64,000 nucleotides of DNA, taken from positions 3,906,001 to 3,970,000 of the forward strand of contig NZ_CP021435.1 of NCBI RefSeq assembly GCF_002549795.1, in the 5' to 3' direction. Both the position numbers and the translations under genes were made by a program. Numbering within the stretch: position 1 is the first letter of the stretch; every line of letters begins with the position of its first letter. The stretch is from Halomonas beimenensis (lineage in GTDB: Bacteria > Pseudomonadota > Gammaproteobacteria > Pseudomonadales > Halomonadaceae). The notes under the pieces are model-generated. The model saw only the letters and a list, made by a program, of their open reading frames with translations. It did not search any database and was not told the origin of the DNA. Shown here one piece after another: positions 27,041 to 37,049 of this stretch.

Positions 27041-28699
27041 TCAGCCGCGCAGGCCCAGCACGGTGTCGATCACCGTGCGGCCGGTCTCGATGACCTTGGC
27101 GTTGGCTTGATAGTACTGCTGGTAGCGGATCAGGTTGGCCGCCTCCTCGTCGAGGTTGACCCCGGACTCGGCCTGCTGGGCGGCCCGCAGCTGCTCGCTG
27201 AGCCCCTGCTGGGCCTCCATGTTCACCTGGACGATGTTGGTGCGATTGCCCACATCGCTGACCATGGCCCCATAGGCCCCGCTCAGGGAGGCAGACCCGC
27301 CCACGATGCTCTGCTGCTGCAGATCCTGCAGCGCCAGCGCGTTCTCGTTGTTGCCGGCCCCGCCGCCTGACCCCGCGGCGGCGATCTTGTCCAGGTCGTC
27401 GAGGGCGCCCTCCAGTTCGGCCGCGGCGCGGCGCACCGGCTGGACCTCGAAACGGTCGTTGGCGGCCAGGTTGGCGGTATCGTCGAAGGTGACGGTCATC
27501 CCGCCGAAGCTCAGGGTGCCCGCGGCGGCATCGTAGTCCACGTCGGTCGGATCGAGGGCCTGAGCGCTGTCCTTGCGGACCACCTCGAAGTCCGTGGCCG
27601 CCGCGGTCGGTACGGCCGCGACGCGCACCGTGTAGTCGCTGGCCTGGAGTTCGCCCACATTGGCGGCATCGAAGGCGACCGAGGCGATCTCGGCGGTGCC
27701 CTGGTTCCCCTCGTGGGTGAAGGCCCGTGGCTCACCGACGGTGAAGAACGCCTCCCCGGGGTTGCCTTCGAGATCGACACCGGCGGCATGCTGCGCGTTG
27801 ACCGCCACGGCCAACGACACGGCCATCTGGCCGATCTGGTTCTGGGTCTTGTCCAGGGTCTCGGCGCGGAAGGCCATCAGGCCACCCAGGGTCCCCCCGG
27901 TGACGGTGTCCTCGTCGAGCGCTTCGAGGTTGCCCCCCGAATCCCGATAGCCGAGGACGGTTCGCTGGGGATCGTTAGGGGCGTCCATGGTCTCGAGCTT
28001 GAACCGGCGGTCCCCCATCACCAGCGGCTGGCCGTTGGGCAGGCTGATGTTATAGGACTTGCCGTCCTGGACGTTGAGGCGAAGGTCCATGCGCTCGCTG
28101 AGCTCGTGGACCAGCTGGTCACGCTGGTTGAGCAGGCCATTGGGCGCCTCGCCGTTGCGGGCCCGGGCCAGCGCGATCTCGCGGTTGATGCCGGCCAGCT
28201 GCTCGGTGGTGTTGTTGATCTGGGTGACTTCGTCACGGATCTGGCCGTTGATGCCCTCCTGCATGTCCTGCAGGTAGCCGTCGAAGGAGCGGAACTGGGC
28301 GCTCAGGGTGTCCGCCGTACCCAGCACGCCCTGGCGTGCCGCGGGGTCGGACGGTGCGCTGGCCAGATCCTCCAGCGAGGAGAAGAACCCCTGCATCAGG
28401 GGCGCCAGGCCGGCGTCGCGGTCGGCCAGCAGGCTGTCGATCTGCTCCACCTGGTTGCGGTAGGTCTCCAGGGCGCTGGTCTTGCTGGTGGCCGCGTTCA
28501 GCTGGGAGGCGACGTACTGGTTGAACTGGCGCTGCACGTCCTCGACCTGGACCCCACCGGTGCCGGTGCTGCTCTCGGCCAGCAGGGTGACCTCGCGGTT
28601 GTAGCCCGGCGTGAAGACGTTGCTGATGTTGTTGCTGGTGGTGGCCAGGGCGTTCTGGGCGGCATTGAGGCCGCTCAGGCCCGTGGAGAAGATGCTCAT
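27041..28699 (-). CDS. flgK: flagellar hook-filament junction protein FlgK
   Basis: 552 residues. The N-terminus is typical of HAP1 (STGLSGLNAAQNALATTSNN, then ISNVFTPGYNRE) and the C-terminus has GVNLDEEAANLIRYQQYYQA. FlgK caps the hook side of the junction. A sigma-28 promoter lies just upstream, so flgKL can be expressed late independently of the flgB-J transcript. Confidence 0.97.
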   Translation of the reverse strand: MSIFSTGLSGLNAAQNALATTSNNISNVFTPGYNREVTLLAESSTGTGGVQVEDVQRQFNQYVASQLNAATSKTSALETYRNQVEQIDSLLADRDAGLAPLMQGFFSSLEDLASAPSDPAARQGVLGTADTLSAQFRSFDGYLQDMQEGINGQIRDEVTQINNTTEQLAGINREIALARARNGEAPNGLLNQRDQLVHELSERMDLRLNVQDGKSYNISLPNGQPLVMGDRRFKLETMDAPNDPQRTVLGYRDSGGNLEALDEDTVTGGTLGGLMAFRAETLDKTQNQIGQMAVSLAVAVNAQHAAGVDLEGNPGEAFFTVGEPRAFTHEGNQGTAEIASVAFDAANVGELQASDYTVRVAAVPTAAATDFEVVRKDSAQALDPTDVDYDAAAGTLSFGGMTVTFDDTANLAANDRFEVQPVRRAAAELEGALDDLDKIAAAGSGGGAGNNENALALQDLQQQSIVGGSASLSGAYGAMVSDVGNRTNIVQVNMEAQQGLSEQLRAAQQAESGVNLDEEAANLIRYQQYYQANAKVIETGRTVIDTVLGLRG

Positions 28700-28728
28700 G
28701 TCGGTATTCCCTTGTGCCGATGGACGTC

Positions 28729-28755
28729 ATATCGGCCGCGCCGGGCCGAACTTGA
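28729..28755 (-). promoter_or_regulatory. sigma-28 (FliA) promoter of flgKL
   Basis: Read on the minus strand: -35 TCAAGTTC (28755-28748, 6 of 8 to TAAAGTTT), spacer of exactly 11, -10 GCCGATAT (28736-28729, 7 of 8 to GCCGATAA). The start codon of flgK lies 30 bases after the -10. It matches the known class 3 promoter position of flgK in enteric bacteria. Confidence 0.78.
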
Positions 28756-28782
28756 GGCCGAAACGCCCTGCCGGGCAGGCGA

Positions 28783-29805
28783 TCATCGCGCCGGAGCCTG
28801 GGCCAGCCAGGCGCCGTCCGGCAGCGGGCCCAGGGTGTCCATCACCGCGATCAGCTTGTCGGCATAGGCCGGGTCGGTGGCATAGCCGCCGCGCTGCAGG
28901 GCCCGGGCCGCCTGGTCGGGGCCGGGCGCGCCGACCACTCCGGCATAGCGGGGGTTTTCGCCGATCAGCCGCGCATAGTCGGTGAAGGCCTCCTCGAAGG
29001 AGCCGTAGACCCGGAAGCGGTCGCGCACCGGCTGGCGACGGCCGTCGATGACCTCGTGAGTGAGGATCTCGGTGGTCTCGCCCTGCCAACCGCCACCGGC
29101 CTTGATGCCGAAGAGGTTGTGGCTGTTGCCGCCCTCGGAGGTGGCGATCTCGTGGCGGCCCCAGCCGGTCTCGAGCGCCGCCTGGGCGAGGATCAGCTCC
29201 GCCGGCACGCCGGAGGCGCGGCTGGCCGCCCGGGCCGGGGCGGCGAGGCGCTCGACGAAGTCACGCACGTGGGCGGGGCGCTCCCGCCCGGCCGGCTCAC
29301 CGCGAGCGATGGCCGACTCGGCGTTCGGGCGCGTGACTTCAAGCTCGTCCAGGAAGGAACCCGGCAGGGACGCCTGGGTCGCGGGTGGCTCCTCGGTCGA
29401 GGACGTTTCCGGGCGCAGCGCCCCGGTCAGCGGCCGGGGGGTGCCGCGGGGGATGCCGGCGATCAAGGCCTCGATGTCCGACTCGTCCGCGGACCGAGGG
29501 CCGCCTGCCGGCCCCTCGAGCTGCGCCATCAGCCGCTCGGCCAGGCCGATGCCCCGATCGGCCACGGCCTGGGACCATTGCTTGTCGAGCAGCTCCTGGT
29601 AGAAACCGGTCTGGCGGCTGTCGAGCAGCCCGGAGGACGGCACGGCGTCACGCATGCTCTTCATCATCATCTGCACGAACAGCGCCTCGAACTCCCGCGC
29701 CGCGCCCTGCAGCCCTTCGCCGGGGGCGCTGTGCTTGAGTCGCTGCAGGCCCTGGAGATCCCAGGCCAGTTGGTTGCTCATGCCATCGGGGGCGTCCAGG
29801 CTCAT
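28783..29805 (-). CDS. flgJ: peptidoglycan hydrolase / rod cap protein FlgJ
   Basis: 340 residues, two domains. The N-terminal rod-binding part (about 25-105) has AAREFEALFVQMMMKSMRDA. The C-terminal glucosaminidase domain (about 185-335) has AELILAQAALETGWGRHEI with the catalytic-type Glu, and NLFGIKAGGGW. It opens the cell wall for the growing rod. The chosen start overlaps the flgI stop by one base (TGATG) and has GGAG upstream; an ATG eight codons later is possible. Confidence 0.95.
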   Translation of the reverse strand: MSLDAPDGMSNQLAWDLQGLQRLKHSAPGEGLQGAAREFEALFVQMMMKSMRDAVPSSGLLDSRQTGFYQELLDKQWSQAVADRGIGLAERLMAQLEGPAGGPRSADESDIEALIAGIPRGTPRPLTGALRPETSSTEEPPATQASLPGSFLDELEVTRPNAESAIARGEPAGRERPAHVRDFVERLAAPARAASRASGVPAELILAQAALETGWGRHEIATSEGGNSHNLFGIKAGGGWQGETTEILTHEVIDGRRQPVRDRFRVYGSFEEAFTDYARLIGENPRYAGVVGAPGPDQAARALQRGGYATDPAYADKLIAVMDTLGPLPDGAWLAQAPAR

Positions 29806-30917
29806 CAGATGATCTCCAGCTCGGCGCGCAGCGATCCGGCGGCCTTGAGGGCCTCGAGGATCGACATCAGGTCGTTGGGCGTGGCACCCAGGGAATTGAG
29901 GGCGTTCACCACCTCGAGCAGGTCGGCGCCCTCGACGACCTTGAGGGTGCCGGGCTGCTGCTGGATGCTGACCTCGGTGTCCTGCACCACCACGGTCTCG
30001 CCCTCGGCGAAGGGATTGGGCTGGCTGACGCCGAACTCGGTGTCGATGACGATGGACAGGTTGCCATGGGCCACCGCCGCTTCCTGCAGGGTGACCGCCC
30101 GGTTGAGCACGATGGAGCCGGTCCGCGAGTTCAGCACCACCCGGGCCGGTTCCTCGGTGGGGGTGACCCGGACGTTCTCGACCCGGGCCATGAAGTTGAC
30201 CCGCGAATTGGCGTCGCGAGGCCCGTCCAGGGCGATCACCTTGGCGTTGCGGGCCGAGGCCACGACGCGACCGAACTCCTGGTTGATGGCGCTGACCACC
30301 CGCTGGGCGGTGCCGAAGTCGTCCGACTCGAGCTGCAGCTCCAGCAGGCCGCCGTTGGCTCCCAGATCCAGGGGAACCTCGCGCTCCACGGTGGCGCCAT
30401 TGGCAATGCGTCCGCCGGCCTGCTGGTTGATCTGCACGCTGGTCCCGCCGCCCGAGGCGCTGGCTCCAGGCACCAGCAGGTTGCCCTGGGCGAGGGCGTA
30501 GGTGGCGCCATCGGCCCCCTTGAGCGGCGTCATCAACAGGGTCCCGCCGCGCAGGCTGTCGGCGTTGCCCACCGAGGACACCACCACGTCGAGCCGCTGG
30601 CCGGGCCGTGCGAAGGGCGGCAACTCGGCGGTGACCATCACCGCCGCCACGTTGCGCAGCTGCATGTTGGTGCCGGGGGGCACGGTGATGCCCAGCTGGG
30701 AGAGCATGTTGGTCAGGCTCTGGCCGGTGAAGGGCGCCTGCATGGTCTGGTCGCCGGTCCCGTCCAGGCCCACCACCAGGCCGTAGCCCACCAGGGCGTT
30801 GTCACGAACCCCGGCGAAGCTGGCCATCTCGCGCAGCCGCTCAGCCTGGGCGGGCAAGGCGATCACGCAGGACAGGACCAGGATCACCACGGAGAGAAAG
30901 GGCTTGCGCGCCGTCAT
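29805..30917 (-). CDS. flgI: flagellar P-ring protein FlgI
   Basis: 370 residues from the ATG at 30917, chosen because it opens a proper signal peptide (about 1-25, ending ALPAQA) before the mature [20 protein letters not shown]. Further family stretches include [20 protein letters not shown] and the C-terminal [20 protein letters not shown]. It forms the bushing in the peptidoglycan layer. It begins 10 bases after flgH. Confidence 0.97.
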   Translation of the reverse strand: MTARKPFLSVVILVLSCVIALPAQAERLREMASFAGVRDNALVGYGLVVGLDGTGDQTMQAPFTGQSLTNMLSQLGITVPPGTNMQLRNVAAVMVTAELPPFARPGQRLDVVVSSVGNADSLRGGTLLMTPLKGADGATYALAQGNLLVPGASASGGGTSVQINQQAGGRIANGATVEREVPLDLGANGGLLELQLESDDFGTAQRVVSAINQEFGRVVASARNAKVIALDGPRDANSRVNFMARVENVRVTPTEEPARVVLNSRTGSIVLNRAVTLQEAAVAHGNLSIVIDTEFGVSQPNPFAEGETVVVQDTEVSIQQQPGTLKVVEGADLLEVVNALNSLGATPNDLMSILEALKAAGSLRAELEII

Positions 30918-30927
30918 GCGACCACCA

Positions 30928-31617
30928 TCAGAAGGGCGAGACATTGAGGAAGAAGCGTTGCAGCCAGCCCATGTGCTGGGCCTCGTTGATGTAGCCGTCG
31001 CCCACGTACTCGATCCGGGCATCCGCCACGGCGGTGGAGGGCACGGTGTTCTGGCCGGAGATGAAGCGCGGATCGACCACGCCCCCGAAACGGATGAACT
31101 CGGTGCCCTGGTTGATGGCGATGCGTTTCTCGCCCCGCACCCGCAGGTTGCCGTTGGGCAGCCGCTCCACCACCCGCACCGAGATCTTGCCGGTGAAGGA
31201 GTTGTTGGCCTGGGCACCGCCGCCCCCCTCGAAGTCGCTCTCGCCGGCGACGTCGAAGCCGTACTCGGCCAGCGTATCCAGGGCATCGGGCAACTGGTCG
31301 AAGGTCAGCCCCGCCGAACCGTCCCGATCGGCATTGGAGCGGGCGTTCTTGCTGGCGCTGACCTCCTCGTCCAGGACGATGGTCAGGATATCGCCGACCA
31401 TGCGGGGGCGACGGTCCTCGAACAGCGGCTGATAGCCCCGCTGGGCCTGATAGATGGCCCCGTTGGCCCGGGCCAGCGGGCGCTCGGGCACCTCGAGCCG
31501 CTCGGGCTCCTCGACGACGGAGGTGCGGGGAATCTGGGCGCAGCCGCCCAGCACCAGCAGGGCCACCACCATGAGCCAGCGATGGCGCGTGATGCCTCCG
31601 AGTGCTCCGACCGTCAT
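30928..31617 (-). CDS. flgH: flagellar L-ring lipoprotein FlgH
   Basis: 229 residues. A lipoprotein signal peptide ends in LVLGGC with Cys26 as the lipidation site. The mature part has the FlgH stretches [19 protein letters not shown] and [20 protein letters not shown]. It forms the outer-membrane ring of the basal body. It sits between flgG and flgI in standard order. Confidence 0.97.
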   Translation of the reverse strand: MTVGALGGITRHRWLMVVALLVLGGCAQIPRTSVVEEPERLEVPERPLARANGAIYQAQRGYQPLFEDRRPRMVGDILTIVLDEEVSASKNARSNADRDGSAGLTFDQLPDALDTLAEYGFDVAGESDFEGGGGAQANNSFTGKISVRVVERLPNGNLRVRGEKRIAINQGTEFIRFGGVVDPRFISGQNTVPSTAVADARIEYVGDGYINEAQHMGWLQRFFLNVSPF

Positions 31618-31645
31618 GCCCTCCGCCTCCTGGAATCGCTCAAGG

Positions 31646-32428
31646 TCACAGCTGGGCGAGGCGCGCCAGCATCTCGTCGCTGGTCTTCACCGCCTTGCTG
31701 TTGATCTCGTAGGCCCGCTGCGTCTGGATCATGCTGACCATCTCCTCGACCACGCTGACGTTGGAGGTCTCCACGTAGCCCTGGAGGAGCTTGCCCGCGT
31801 CGTTCATCCCGGGAATGCCCTGGTTGCGAGGCCCGGACGAGCCGGTCTCGGCGTAGAGGTTGCCCCCCAGGCTCTCGAGTCCGCCGGGATTGACGAAGGT
31901 GGACAGGGTGATCTGCCCGATCTGCTGGGGTTGGCTGTCGCCCGGCACCTTGACCGAGACGGTACCGTCCTCGCCGATGGTCACCGAGAGGGCGTTCTGG
32001 GGCACGATGATCGCCGGCTCGAGGGGATAGCCGTTGGCGGTGACCATCTGGCCGTTGGCGTCCAGCTGGAAGCTGCCGTCCCGGGAGAAGGCGGTGGTGC
32101 CGTCCGGCATCAGCACCTGGAAGAAGCCCTTGCCCTGGATGGCCAGGTCACGGGAGTTGCCGGTCTGCTCGAGCCCGCCCTGGGTATGCAGGCGCTCGGT
32201 GGCAACGGGGCGAACGCCGGTGCCCACCTGCAGGCCGGACGGCAGCCGGTCCTGGGCATTGTTCTGGGCGCCGGGCTGGCGCAGGTTCTGGTAGAGCAGG
32301 TCCTCGAACACCGCCCGGGACTGCTTGAAGCCGTTGGTGTTGACGTTGGCCAGGTTGTTGGAGATGACGTCCAGCTTGACCTGCTGGGCTTCCAGGCCGG
32401 TCTTGGCCGTCCACAGTGACTTGATCAT
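31646..32428 (-). CDS. flgG: flagellar distal rod protein FlgG
   Basis: 260 residues, the usual length. N-terminal rod motif [20 protein letters not shown] with [20 protein letters not shown], and C-terminal helix [20 protein letters not shown]. It builds the distal rod. It lies between flgF and flgH. Confidence 0.98.
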   Translation of the reverse strand: MIKSLWTAKTGLEAQQVKLDVISNNLANVNTNGFKQSRAVFEDLLYQNLRQPGAQNNAQDRLPSGLQVGTGVRPVATERLHTQGGLEQTGNSRDLAIQGKGFFQVLMPDGTTAFSRDGSFQLDANGQMVTANGYPLEPAIIVPQNALSVTIGEDGTVSVKVPGDSQPQQIGQITLSTFVNPGGLESLGGNLYAETGSSGPRNQGIPGMNDAGKLLQGYVETSNVSVVEEMVSMIQTQRAYEINSKAVKTSDEMLARLAQL

Positions 32429-32451
32429 GGGAATTCCTCGAAATCGGGACC

Positions 32452-33198
32452 TCAGCTCATCGAGAGCAGGCGGTTGGCGCGTTGAGCGTTCTCGTCGGCG
32501 GTGGACATGACCTTGGTCTGCATCTCGTAGCGACGGGCCACGTCGATCATCGCCACCATGGTCTCCACGGCGCTGACATTGCTGCCTTCCAGGGTGCCGC
32601 TGGCCAGCCGGGCGTCCTCGTCGGCCGGCAGCGCCGCGGGCGCGGCGCCGCCGGCCCGGAAGAGCCCGTCCTCGCCGCGCACCAGGCCGGCCTCGCCGGG
32701 GGTGACCAGCTTGAGCCGCCCTACCGCGGCCATCGCCTCGGGTCCCTGACCGGGAGCGATGGCGCTGAGCGTGCCGTCGCTACCGATGGACACCTCGGCG
32801 CCCAGCGGCACCTGGATGGGCCCGCCCTGGCCGATCACCGGCCGCCCCGCGCTGCGCAGCAGGCCGTCGCCGTCCACCTGCAGGTCCCCGCGCCGGGTAT
32901 AGGCCTCGGTGCCGTCCGAGGCCTGGACGGCCAGCCAGGCCTCCCCCTGCAGTGCCACGTCCAGGGGCCGGCCGGTGGTCTGGAGGGGGCCCGGGGAGAA
33001 GTCCGCCCCCGGGGTGGAGGCCGCCACCGAGACCCGGGTGGGCAGGGCGGCCTCGCCCTGCACCGGCACCGCGCGCATGGCATGGAGCTGGGCGCGGAAG
33101 CCGGTGGTGGAGGCGTTGGCCAGGTTGTGGCTGACCACCGACTGCTGCTCCATGCTCTGGCGGGCGCCGCTCATGGCGGTGTAAAGGATGCGATCCAT
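32452..33198 (-). CDS. flgF: flagellar proximal rod protein FlgF
   Basis: 248 residues. The rod/hook N-terminal motif ([40 protein letters not shown]) and C-terminal helix ([18 protein letters not shown]) identify FlgF. It forms part of the proximal rod. It lies 16 bases before flgE in coordinates and is read after it. Confidence 0.97.
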   Translation of the reverse strand: MDRILYTAMSGARQSMEQQSVVSHNLANASTTGFRAQLHAMRAVPVQGEAALPTRVSVAASTPGADFSPGPLQTTGRPLDVALQGEAWLAVQASDGTEAYTRRGDLQVDGDGLLRSAGRPVIGQGGPIQVPLGAEVSIGSDGTLSAIAPGQGPEAMAAVGRLKLVTPGEAGLVRGEDGLFRAGGAAPAALPADEDARLASGTLEGSNVSAVETMVAMIDVARRYEMQTKVMSTADENAQRANRLLSMS

Positions 33199-33214
33199 GG
33201 CCTGGCTCCCGGGC

Positions 33215-34480
33215 TTAGCGGCTCAGGTTGATGGAGGCCTGGAGGACCTCGTCCTGGGTCTTGATGGTCTGGGAGTTGGCCTGGTAGGCCCGCTGGGTGA
33301 CGATCATGTCGACCAGCTGCTTGGCCAGGTCCACGTTGGAGGTCTCGATGGCCTGGGACTGCACGGAGCCCAGCACGCCGGTGCCCGGCTCACCCAGCAG
33401 TTCCTGGCCGGAGGCCTCGGTGGCCGCCCAGGCGTTATCCCCCTCCGGCGTCAGGCCTTCCGGGTTGCGGAAGTAGGACAGGGCGATCTGTCCCGCCGGG
33501 CGCGACTGCTCGTTGGAGTAGTTGCGCACCACGGTGCCATCCCCCTCGATGTCGATGCCCACCAGGGTGCCGGAGGTGTAGCCATCCTGGCTCAGGGCGC
33601 TGGTGGTGGAGGTGTTGCCGAACTGGGTGGAGCCGGTGATGTCCAGGTCGAAGGCCAGGGCGGCGGGGCCGGTCCCAAGCGGGGTGGTGGCCGCATTGGC
33701 GATATCGATGGTCGGCATGTTGGTGACGTCGTCGGCCGGGTTGCCGTCGATGGCATCCAGCTGGCCGTTGGTGTCGAAGGTGACATCGAAGTCGTTGGCG
33801 GCGTTGTAGTGGCCGTCCATCACCACCCGGCCGGTCCAGGCGTTGTCGGCGGTCTTCTCGTAATAGACGGTGACGTTGCGGGCATTGCCCAGGGAGTCGT
33901 AGACCGAGAAGTTGTTCGAGAAATGGTAATCGAGCGCGACCTCGGAGGTCGCATCCGTCATGTCGGTCAGCGCCGTGACCTGCTTGAGGTCGCCGCCGGC
34001 TTCTTCCCGGGCATCCAGGTTGAAGGTGGTCGCCACACCGGTGGTCGCACTGGCGGGCATGGCGCCGGAGTCCACCCGCAGCACCTCCGGCTGGCCGCCG
34101 GTCTGGACGGTGCCCAGGTCGCTCAGTCCGTAGCCCATGATGCGCGCGCCGGTGGCGTTCTCCAGGTAGCCGTCGGCGGTCATGGTCAGCTGGCCGTTGC
34201 GGGAGTAGACCACCTCGCCGGCCTGCTCGTAGCGGAAGAAGCCCTGGCCGCTGATGGCCAGATCCAGCTCTCGCCCCGTACCCTCGAGGTTCCCGGTCTC
34301 GAAGTCCTGGAGCACCGCCGCGACCTTGGTGCCCAGGCCGGTGGAGCCGGCGAAGACGTCGGCGAACTGGGCGCTGGAGCCCTTGTAGCCCACGGTCTGG
34401 GAGTTGGCGATGTTGTTGCCCAGCACGTCGAGGCTGGAGGCGGCGGCGTTGAGGCCACTAAGCGCTTGTGAAAAACCCAT
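33215..34480 (-). CDS. flgE: flagellar hook protein FlgE
   Basis: 421 residues. N-terminal FSQALSGLNAAASSLDVLGN, NIANSQTVGYKGSSAQFADV and C-terminal QLVDMIVTQRAYQANSQTIK are typical. The middle contains the FlgE D1/D2 beta regions, rich in Asp and Thr. It polymerises into the hook under FlgD. The gap of 60 bases to flgD holds no obvious promoter. Confidence 0.98.
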   Translation of the reverse strand: MGFSQALSGLNAAASSLDVLGNNIANSQTVGYKGSSAQFADVFAGSTGLGTKVAAVLQDFETGNLEGTGRELDLAISGQGFFRYEQAGEVVYSRNGQLTMTADGYLENATGARIMGYGLSDLGTVQTGGQPEVLRVDSGAMPASATTGVATTFNLDAREEAGGDLKQVTALTDMTDATSEVALDYHFSNNFSVYDSLGNARNVTVYYEKTADNAWTGRVVMDGHYNAANDFDVTFDTNGQLDAIDGNPADDVTNMPTIDIANAATTPLGTGPAALAFDLDITGSTQFGNTSTTSALSQDGYTSGTLVGIDIEGDGTVVRNYSNEQSRPAGQIALSYFRNPEGLTPEGDNAWAATEASGQELLGEPGTGVLGSVQSQAIETSNVDLAKQLVDMIVTQRAYQANSQTIKTQDEVLQASINLSR

Positions 34481-34540
34481 TTCTCTTCCCTGCGTCTGAC
34501 AACGTTGGTGTTCTGTGCGTCGGTGCGTGCCGCCGCCCCT

Positions 34541-35239
34541 TTAGAGGATCTGCTTGATGTCGGAGAGTCCGACCCGTCCGAAGACGGCGCCCAGGTCCAG
34601 CCGCACCTCACCGCCGTCGGTGGGCGGGGTGACGCTGTTGACCACGGCATAGTTGAGCGCCTCGACCGCGACCGGCTCGCCGTCACGCCGCGCCTCGACG
34701 CGCACGCGGTAGGCGCCCTCCGCGGCGGTCTGGCCGTCGCTGGTCTGGCCGTCCCAGCTGAAGGACTCCACGCCGGCCTTCACCGCGCCCATCTCGTAGC
34801 GGTTGACGACCTGGCCGGCCTGGTCGGTGATGGTCACGACGACCTCGTCGGCGGGCTGCGCCAGCTCGACGCCGAAGGGCGTGGTGGTCGCCTCGCCTTC
34901 CTCGCCCTGGCTCAGCAGCACCCGCTCGCCCGGCACCAACACGCCCTGGCCGATCAGGGCACTGGCCTGGAGCGTCTGGCCGGCACCGATCTGATCGTTG
35001 ATGGCCCCCAGGGATTCGTTGAGCTTCTCGATGCCGCTGACGGTATTGATCTGCGCCAGCTGGGAGGTCATCTCCTCGTTCTTCATCGGACTCAGGGGAT
35101 CCTGGTTCTGCAGCTGGGTGACCAGCAGGGTCATGAAGCTGTCCTGCAGCTCGGCGGACTGCCGAGGGCCGAGGCTGGCACCGGCGGACGCCCCGGCATT
35201 GACGCTATTGATGACGCTGGAATCGATGCCGTTGGCCAT
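34541..35239 (-). CDS. flgD: flagellar hook cap / assembly protein FlgD
   Basis: 232 residues. The N-terminal FlgD motif is clear (LQDSFMTLLVTQLQNQDPLS, then MKNEEMTSQLAQINTVSGIE), followed by the FlgD Ig-like/Tudor part with FSWDGQTSDGQTAAEGAYRV. It caps the hook during FlgE polymerisation. It starts four bases after the flgC stop. Confidence 0.97.
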   Translation of the reverse strand: MANGIDSSVINSVNAGASAGASLGPRQSAELQDSFMTLLVTQLQNQDPLSPMKNEEMTSQLAQINTVSGIEKLNESLGAINDQIGAGQTLQASALIGQGVLVPGERVLLSQGEEGEATTTPFGVELAQPADEVVVTITDQAGQVVNRYEMGAVKAGVESFSWDGQTSDGQTAAEGAYRVRVEARRDGEPVAVEALNYAVVNSVTPPTDGGEVRLDLGAVFGRVGLSDIKQIL

Positions 35240-35243
35240 GGGA

Positions 35244-35651
35244 TCAGCCCTCGCCCAGGGTCAGGGTCTTGAGCATCAACTGCTTGTTGGTGTTCATGAC
35301 CTCGACGTTGGCCTGGTAGGCGCGGGAGGCGGAGATCATGTTGGCCATCTCCGCCACGGGATCGACGTTGGGCAGGCTCACATAGCCCTGGTCGTCGGCG
35401 AGCGGGTGCTCGGGACGGTATTCCTGGCGCAGCGGCGAGGGATCCTCGACCACCTCCCGCACGCCCACTCCGCCGATGCCGGTCTGATGGCGAGCCCGGC
35501 TCTCGAACATCACCTGCTTGGCGCGGTAGGCCTCGCCGTTCGGGCCGGCCACGCTGTCGGCGTTGGCCAGGTTGCTGGCGGTGACGTTCATGCGTTGCGA
35601 CTGGGCGCTCATCGCCGAGCCGGAGATATCGAACACGGAAAACATCGACAT
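35244..35651 (-). CDS. flgC: flagellar proximal rod protein FlgC
   Basis: 135 residues, normal for FlgC. N-terminal [20 protein letters not shown] and C-terminal [20 protein letters not shown] are diagnostic. It is a proximal-rod subunit. It follows flgB by 15 bases. Confidence 0.98.
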   Translation of the reverse strand: MSMFSVFDISGSAMSAQSQRMNVTASNLANADSVAGPNGEAYRAKQVMFESRARHQTGIGGVGVREVVEDPSPLRQEYRPEHPLADDQGYVSLPNVDPVAEMANMISASRAYQANVEVMNTNKQLMLKTLTLGEG

Positions 35652-35666
35652 GGGGCCGCTCCTGGC

Positions 35667-36080
35667 TTATTCGGGTTGCATGGCCTTCTTGAGGCCCTGG
35701 ATGCGACTGTTGAGGATCGTCAGGCCGGCCTGATAGCGCACCGAGTTGTCGGCGAAGGCGGTGCGTTCGCGATCCATGTCGACGGTATTGCCGTCGAGGC
35801 TCGGCTGGTCCGGCACCCGGTAGAGCAGTTCGCGATTCGGCGCCATGAGCGCCTGGCCGGGCAGGTGGCCCGCGTCGGTGCGCGAAAGCGACAGCCCGCC
35901 ACCCGAGGCGCGTCCATGCCGGACGGCCTTGTCGAGCTCGCTGGCGAAGTCCATGTCGCGGGCCTTGTAGCCCGGGGTGTCGGCGTTGGCGATGTTGCTG
36001 GCCAGCACCTTCTGGCGCTCCTGGCGCAGCCCCAGCGCCTGCTGGTGGAAGTTGAAGGCGGCTTCGAGCTGGTCGATCAT
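35667..36080 (-). CDS. flgB: flagellar proximal rod protein FlgB
   Basis: 137 residues from the ATG at 36080, preceded by GGGGAG; a longer upstream frame exists but does not resemble FlgB. The N-terminus contains RQERQKVLASNIANADTPGY, the family signature. FlgB is the most cell-proximal rod protein, contacting FliE. It is the first gene of the flgBCDEFGHIJ run, divergent from flgA across 161 bases. Confidence 0.97.
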   Translation of the reverse strand: MIDQLEAAFNFHQQALGLRQERQKVLASNIANADTPGYKARDMDFASELDKAVRHGRASGGGLSLSRTDAGHLPGQALMAPNRELLYRVPDQPSLDGNTVDMDRERTAFADNSVRYQAGLTILNSRIQGLKKAMQPE

Positions 36081-36241
36081 CCGGCGCTCCCCGGAAAATG
36101 GAAATTCGTCGAGGGTGGAGAATAGCCAGGACCCCGTCACCCCAAAGGCATGAACAGCCGACGTAATCTGGGCCATTTCCCGGATTCCCGACGCCATCCC
36201 GGCGCTAGACTCGCCGATGACTTCCCGAAGGCTCCGACGCC

Positions 36242-36949
36242 ATGACGCCAAGGACCACACCCAGACCTCGCCGCACGACACTCCTGGCTTCTTGCCTGGC
36301 CATGCTGCTGTGCGCCCAGGCCCTGCCGGTCTTCGGCCAGGAAGAGTGGCTGGAAAGGGCCCGAGCCTTCCTGACGCAGCAGGCCAGCGGGCTGGGCGAC
36401 GATGTCGAGGTCACCCTCTACCCGCCCGGCGCGCACTTTCCCGAATGCCGCCAGCCGGAACCCTTCCTCCCGGCCTCCTCCCGCCCGCCCCTGGGCCGCC
36501 TGTCGGTCGGCGTGAAGTGCGGCGAGACAGACCGGCGGACCCGCTACCTCCAGGCCGAGGTGGTGGTGATCGGCCGCTACCTGGAGACGGCCACCGCCCT
36601 CGAGGCGGGCGAACGACTGACCCTCGCCCACCTCGCCGAACGCCGCGGGGAGCTCCACCGGCTGCCCCATGGCACCCTGCGAGCCCCCCAGGCGGCGATC
36701 GGCCAGGTCACGCGCCGCCCCCTGGCCGCGGGCCGTCCCCTGCTGTCGCATCAACTGCGCGCGCCCCGGCTGGTGGATCGCGGCGATCGAGTCACCCTGG
36801 AGGCCCGCGGGGACGGGTTTCGCGTGACTCGAAAGGGCGAGGCGCTGGCCCCCGGCGGTCGGGGCGAGCGGATCCGCGTTCGGCTGGAGGACCGCCGGAT
36901 CCTCGAGGCGCGCATCGTCGGTCCTGGCCGACTGGTCGTGGACAACTGA
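36242..36949 (+). CDS. flgA: flagellar P-ring assembly chaperone FlgA
   Basis: 235 residues. A signal peptide (about 1-32) with an Arg-rich start is followed by a SAF-like region and the C-terminal FlgA domain (GRPLLSHQLRAPRLVDRGDR, then VTLEARGDGFRVTRKGEALA). It is a periplasmic chaperone for FlgI. It is divergent from flgB and followed by flgM-flgN, as in enteric flgAMN. Confidence 0.93.
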   Translation: MTPRTTPRPRRTTLLASCLAMLLCAQALPVFGQEEWLERARAFLTQQASGLGDDVEVTLYPPGAHFPECRQPEPFLPASSRPPLGRLSVGVKCGETDRRTRYLQAEVVVIGRYLETATALEAGERLTLAHLAERRGELHRLPHGTLRAPQAAIGQVTRRPLAAGRPLLSHQLRAPRLVDRGDRVTLEARGDGFRVTRKGEALAPGGRGERIRVRLEDRRILEARIVGPGRLVVDN

Positions 36950-36989
36950 CACCGCTCCGCCCAGACTGGAAGTCTCGGCCTGACGCCAT

Positions 36990-37016
36990 TAAAGTTTTCG
37001 CCCCCGACGCCGATAG
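36990..37016 (+). promoter_or_regulatory. sigma-28 (FliA) promoter of flgMN
   Basis: -35 TAAAGTTT (36990-36997) is a perfect consensus match, the spacer is exactly 11 bases, and -10 GCCGATAG (37009-37016) matches 7 of 8. It lies 34 bases before the flgM start. It lets the anti-sigma factor gene be driven by its own target sigma factor. Confidence 0.9.
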
Positions 37017-37049
37017 TCCAGGTAACGCACCGGTCACGAGGCCCTTCAC

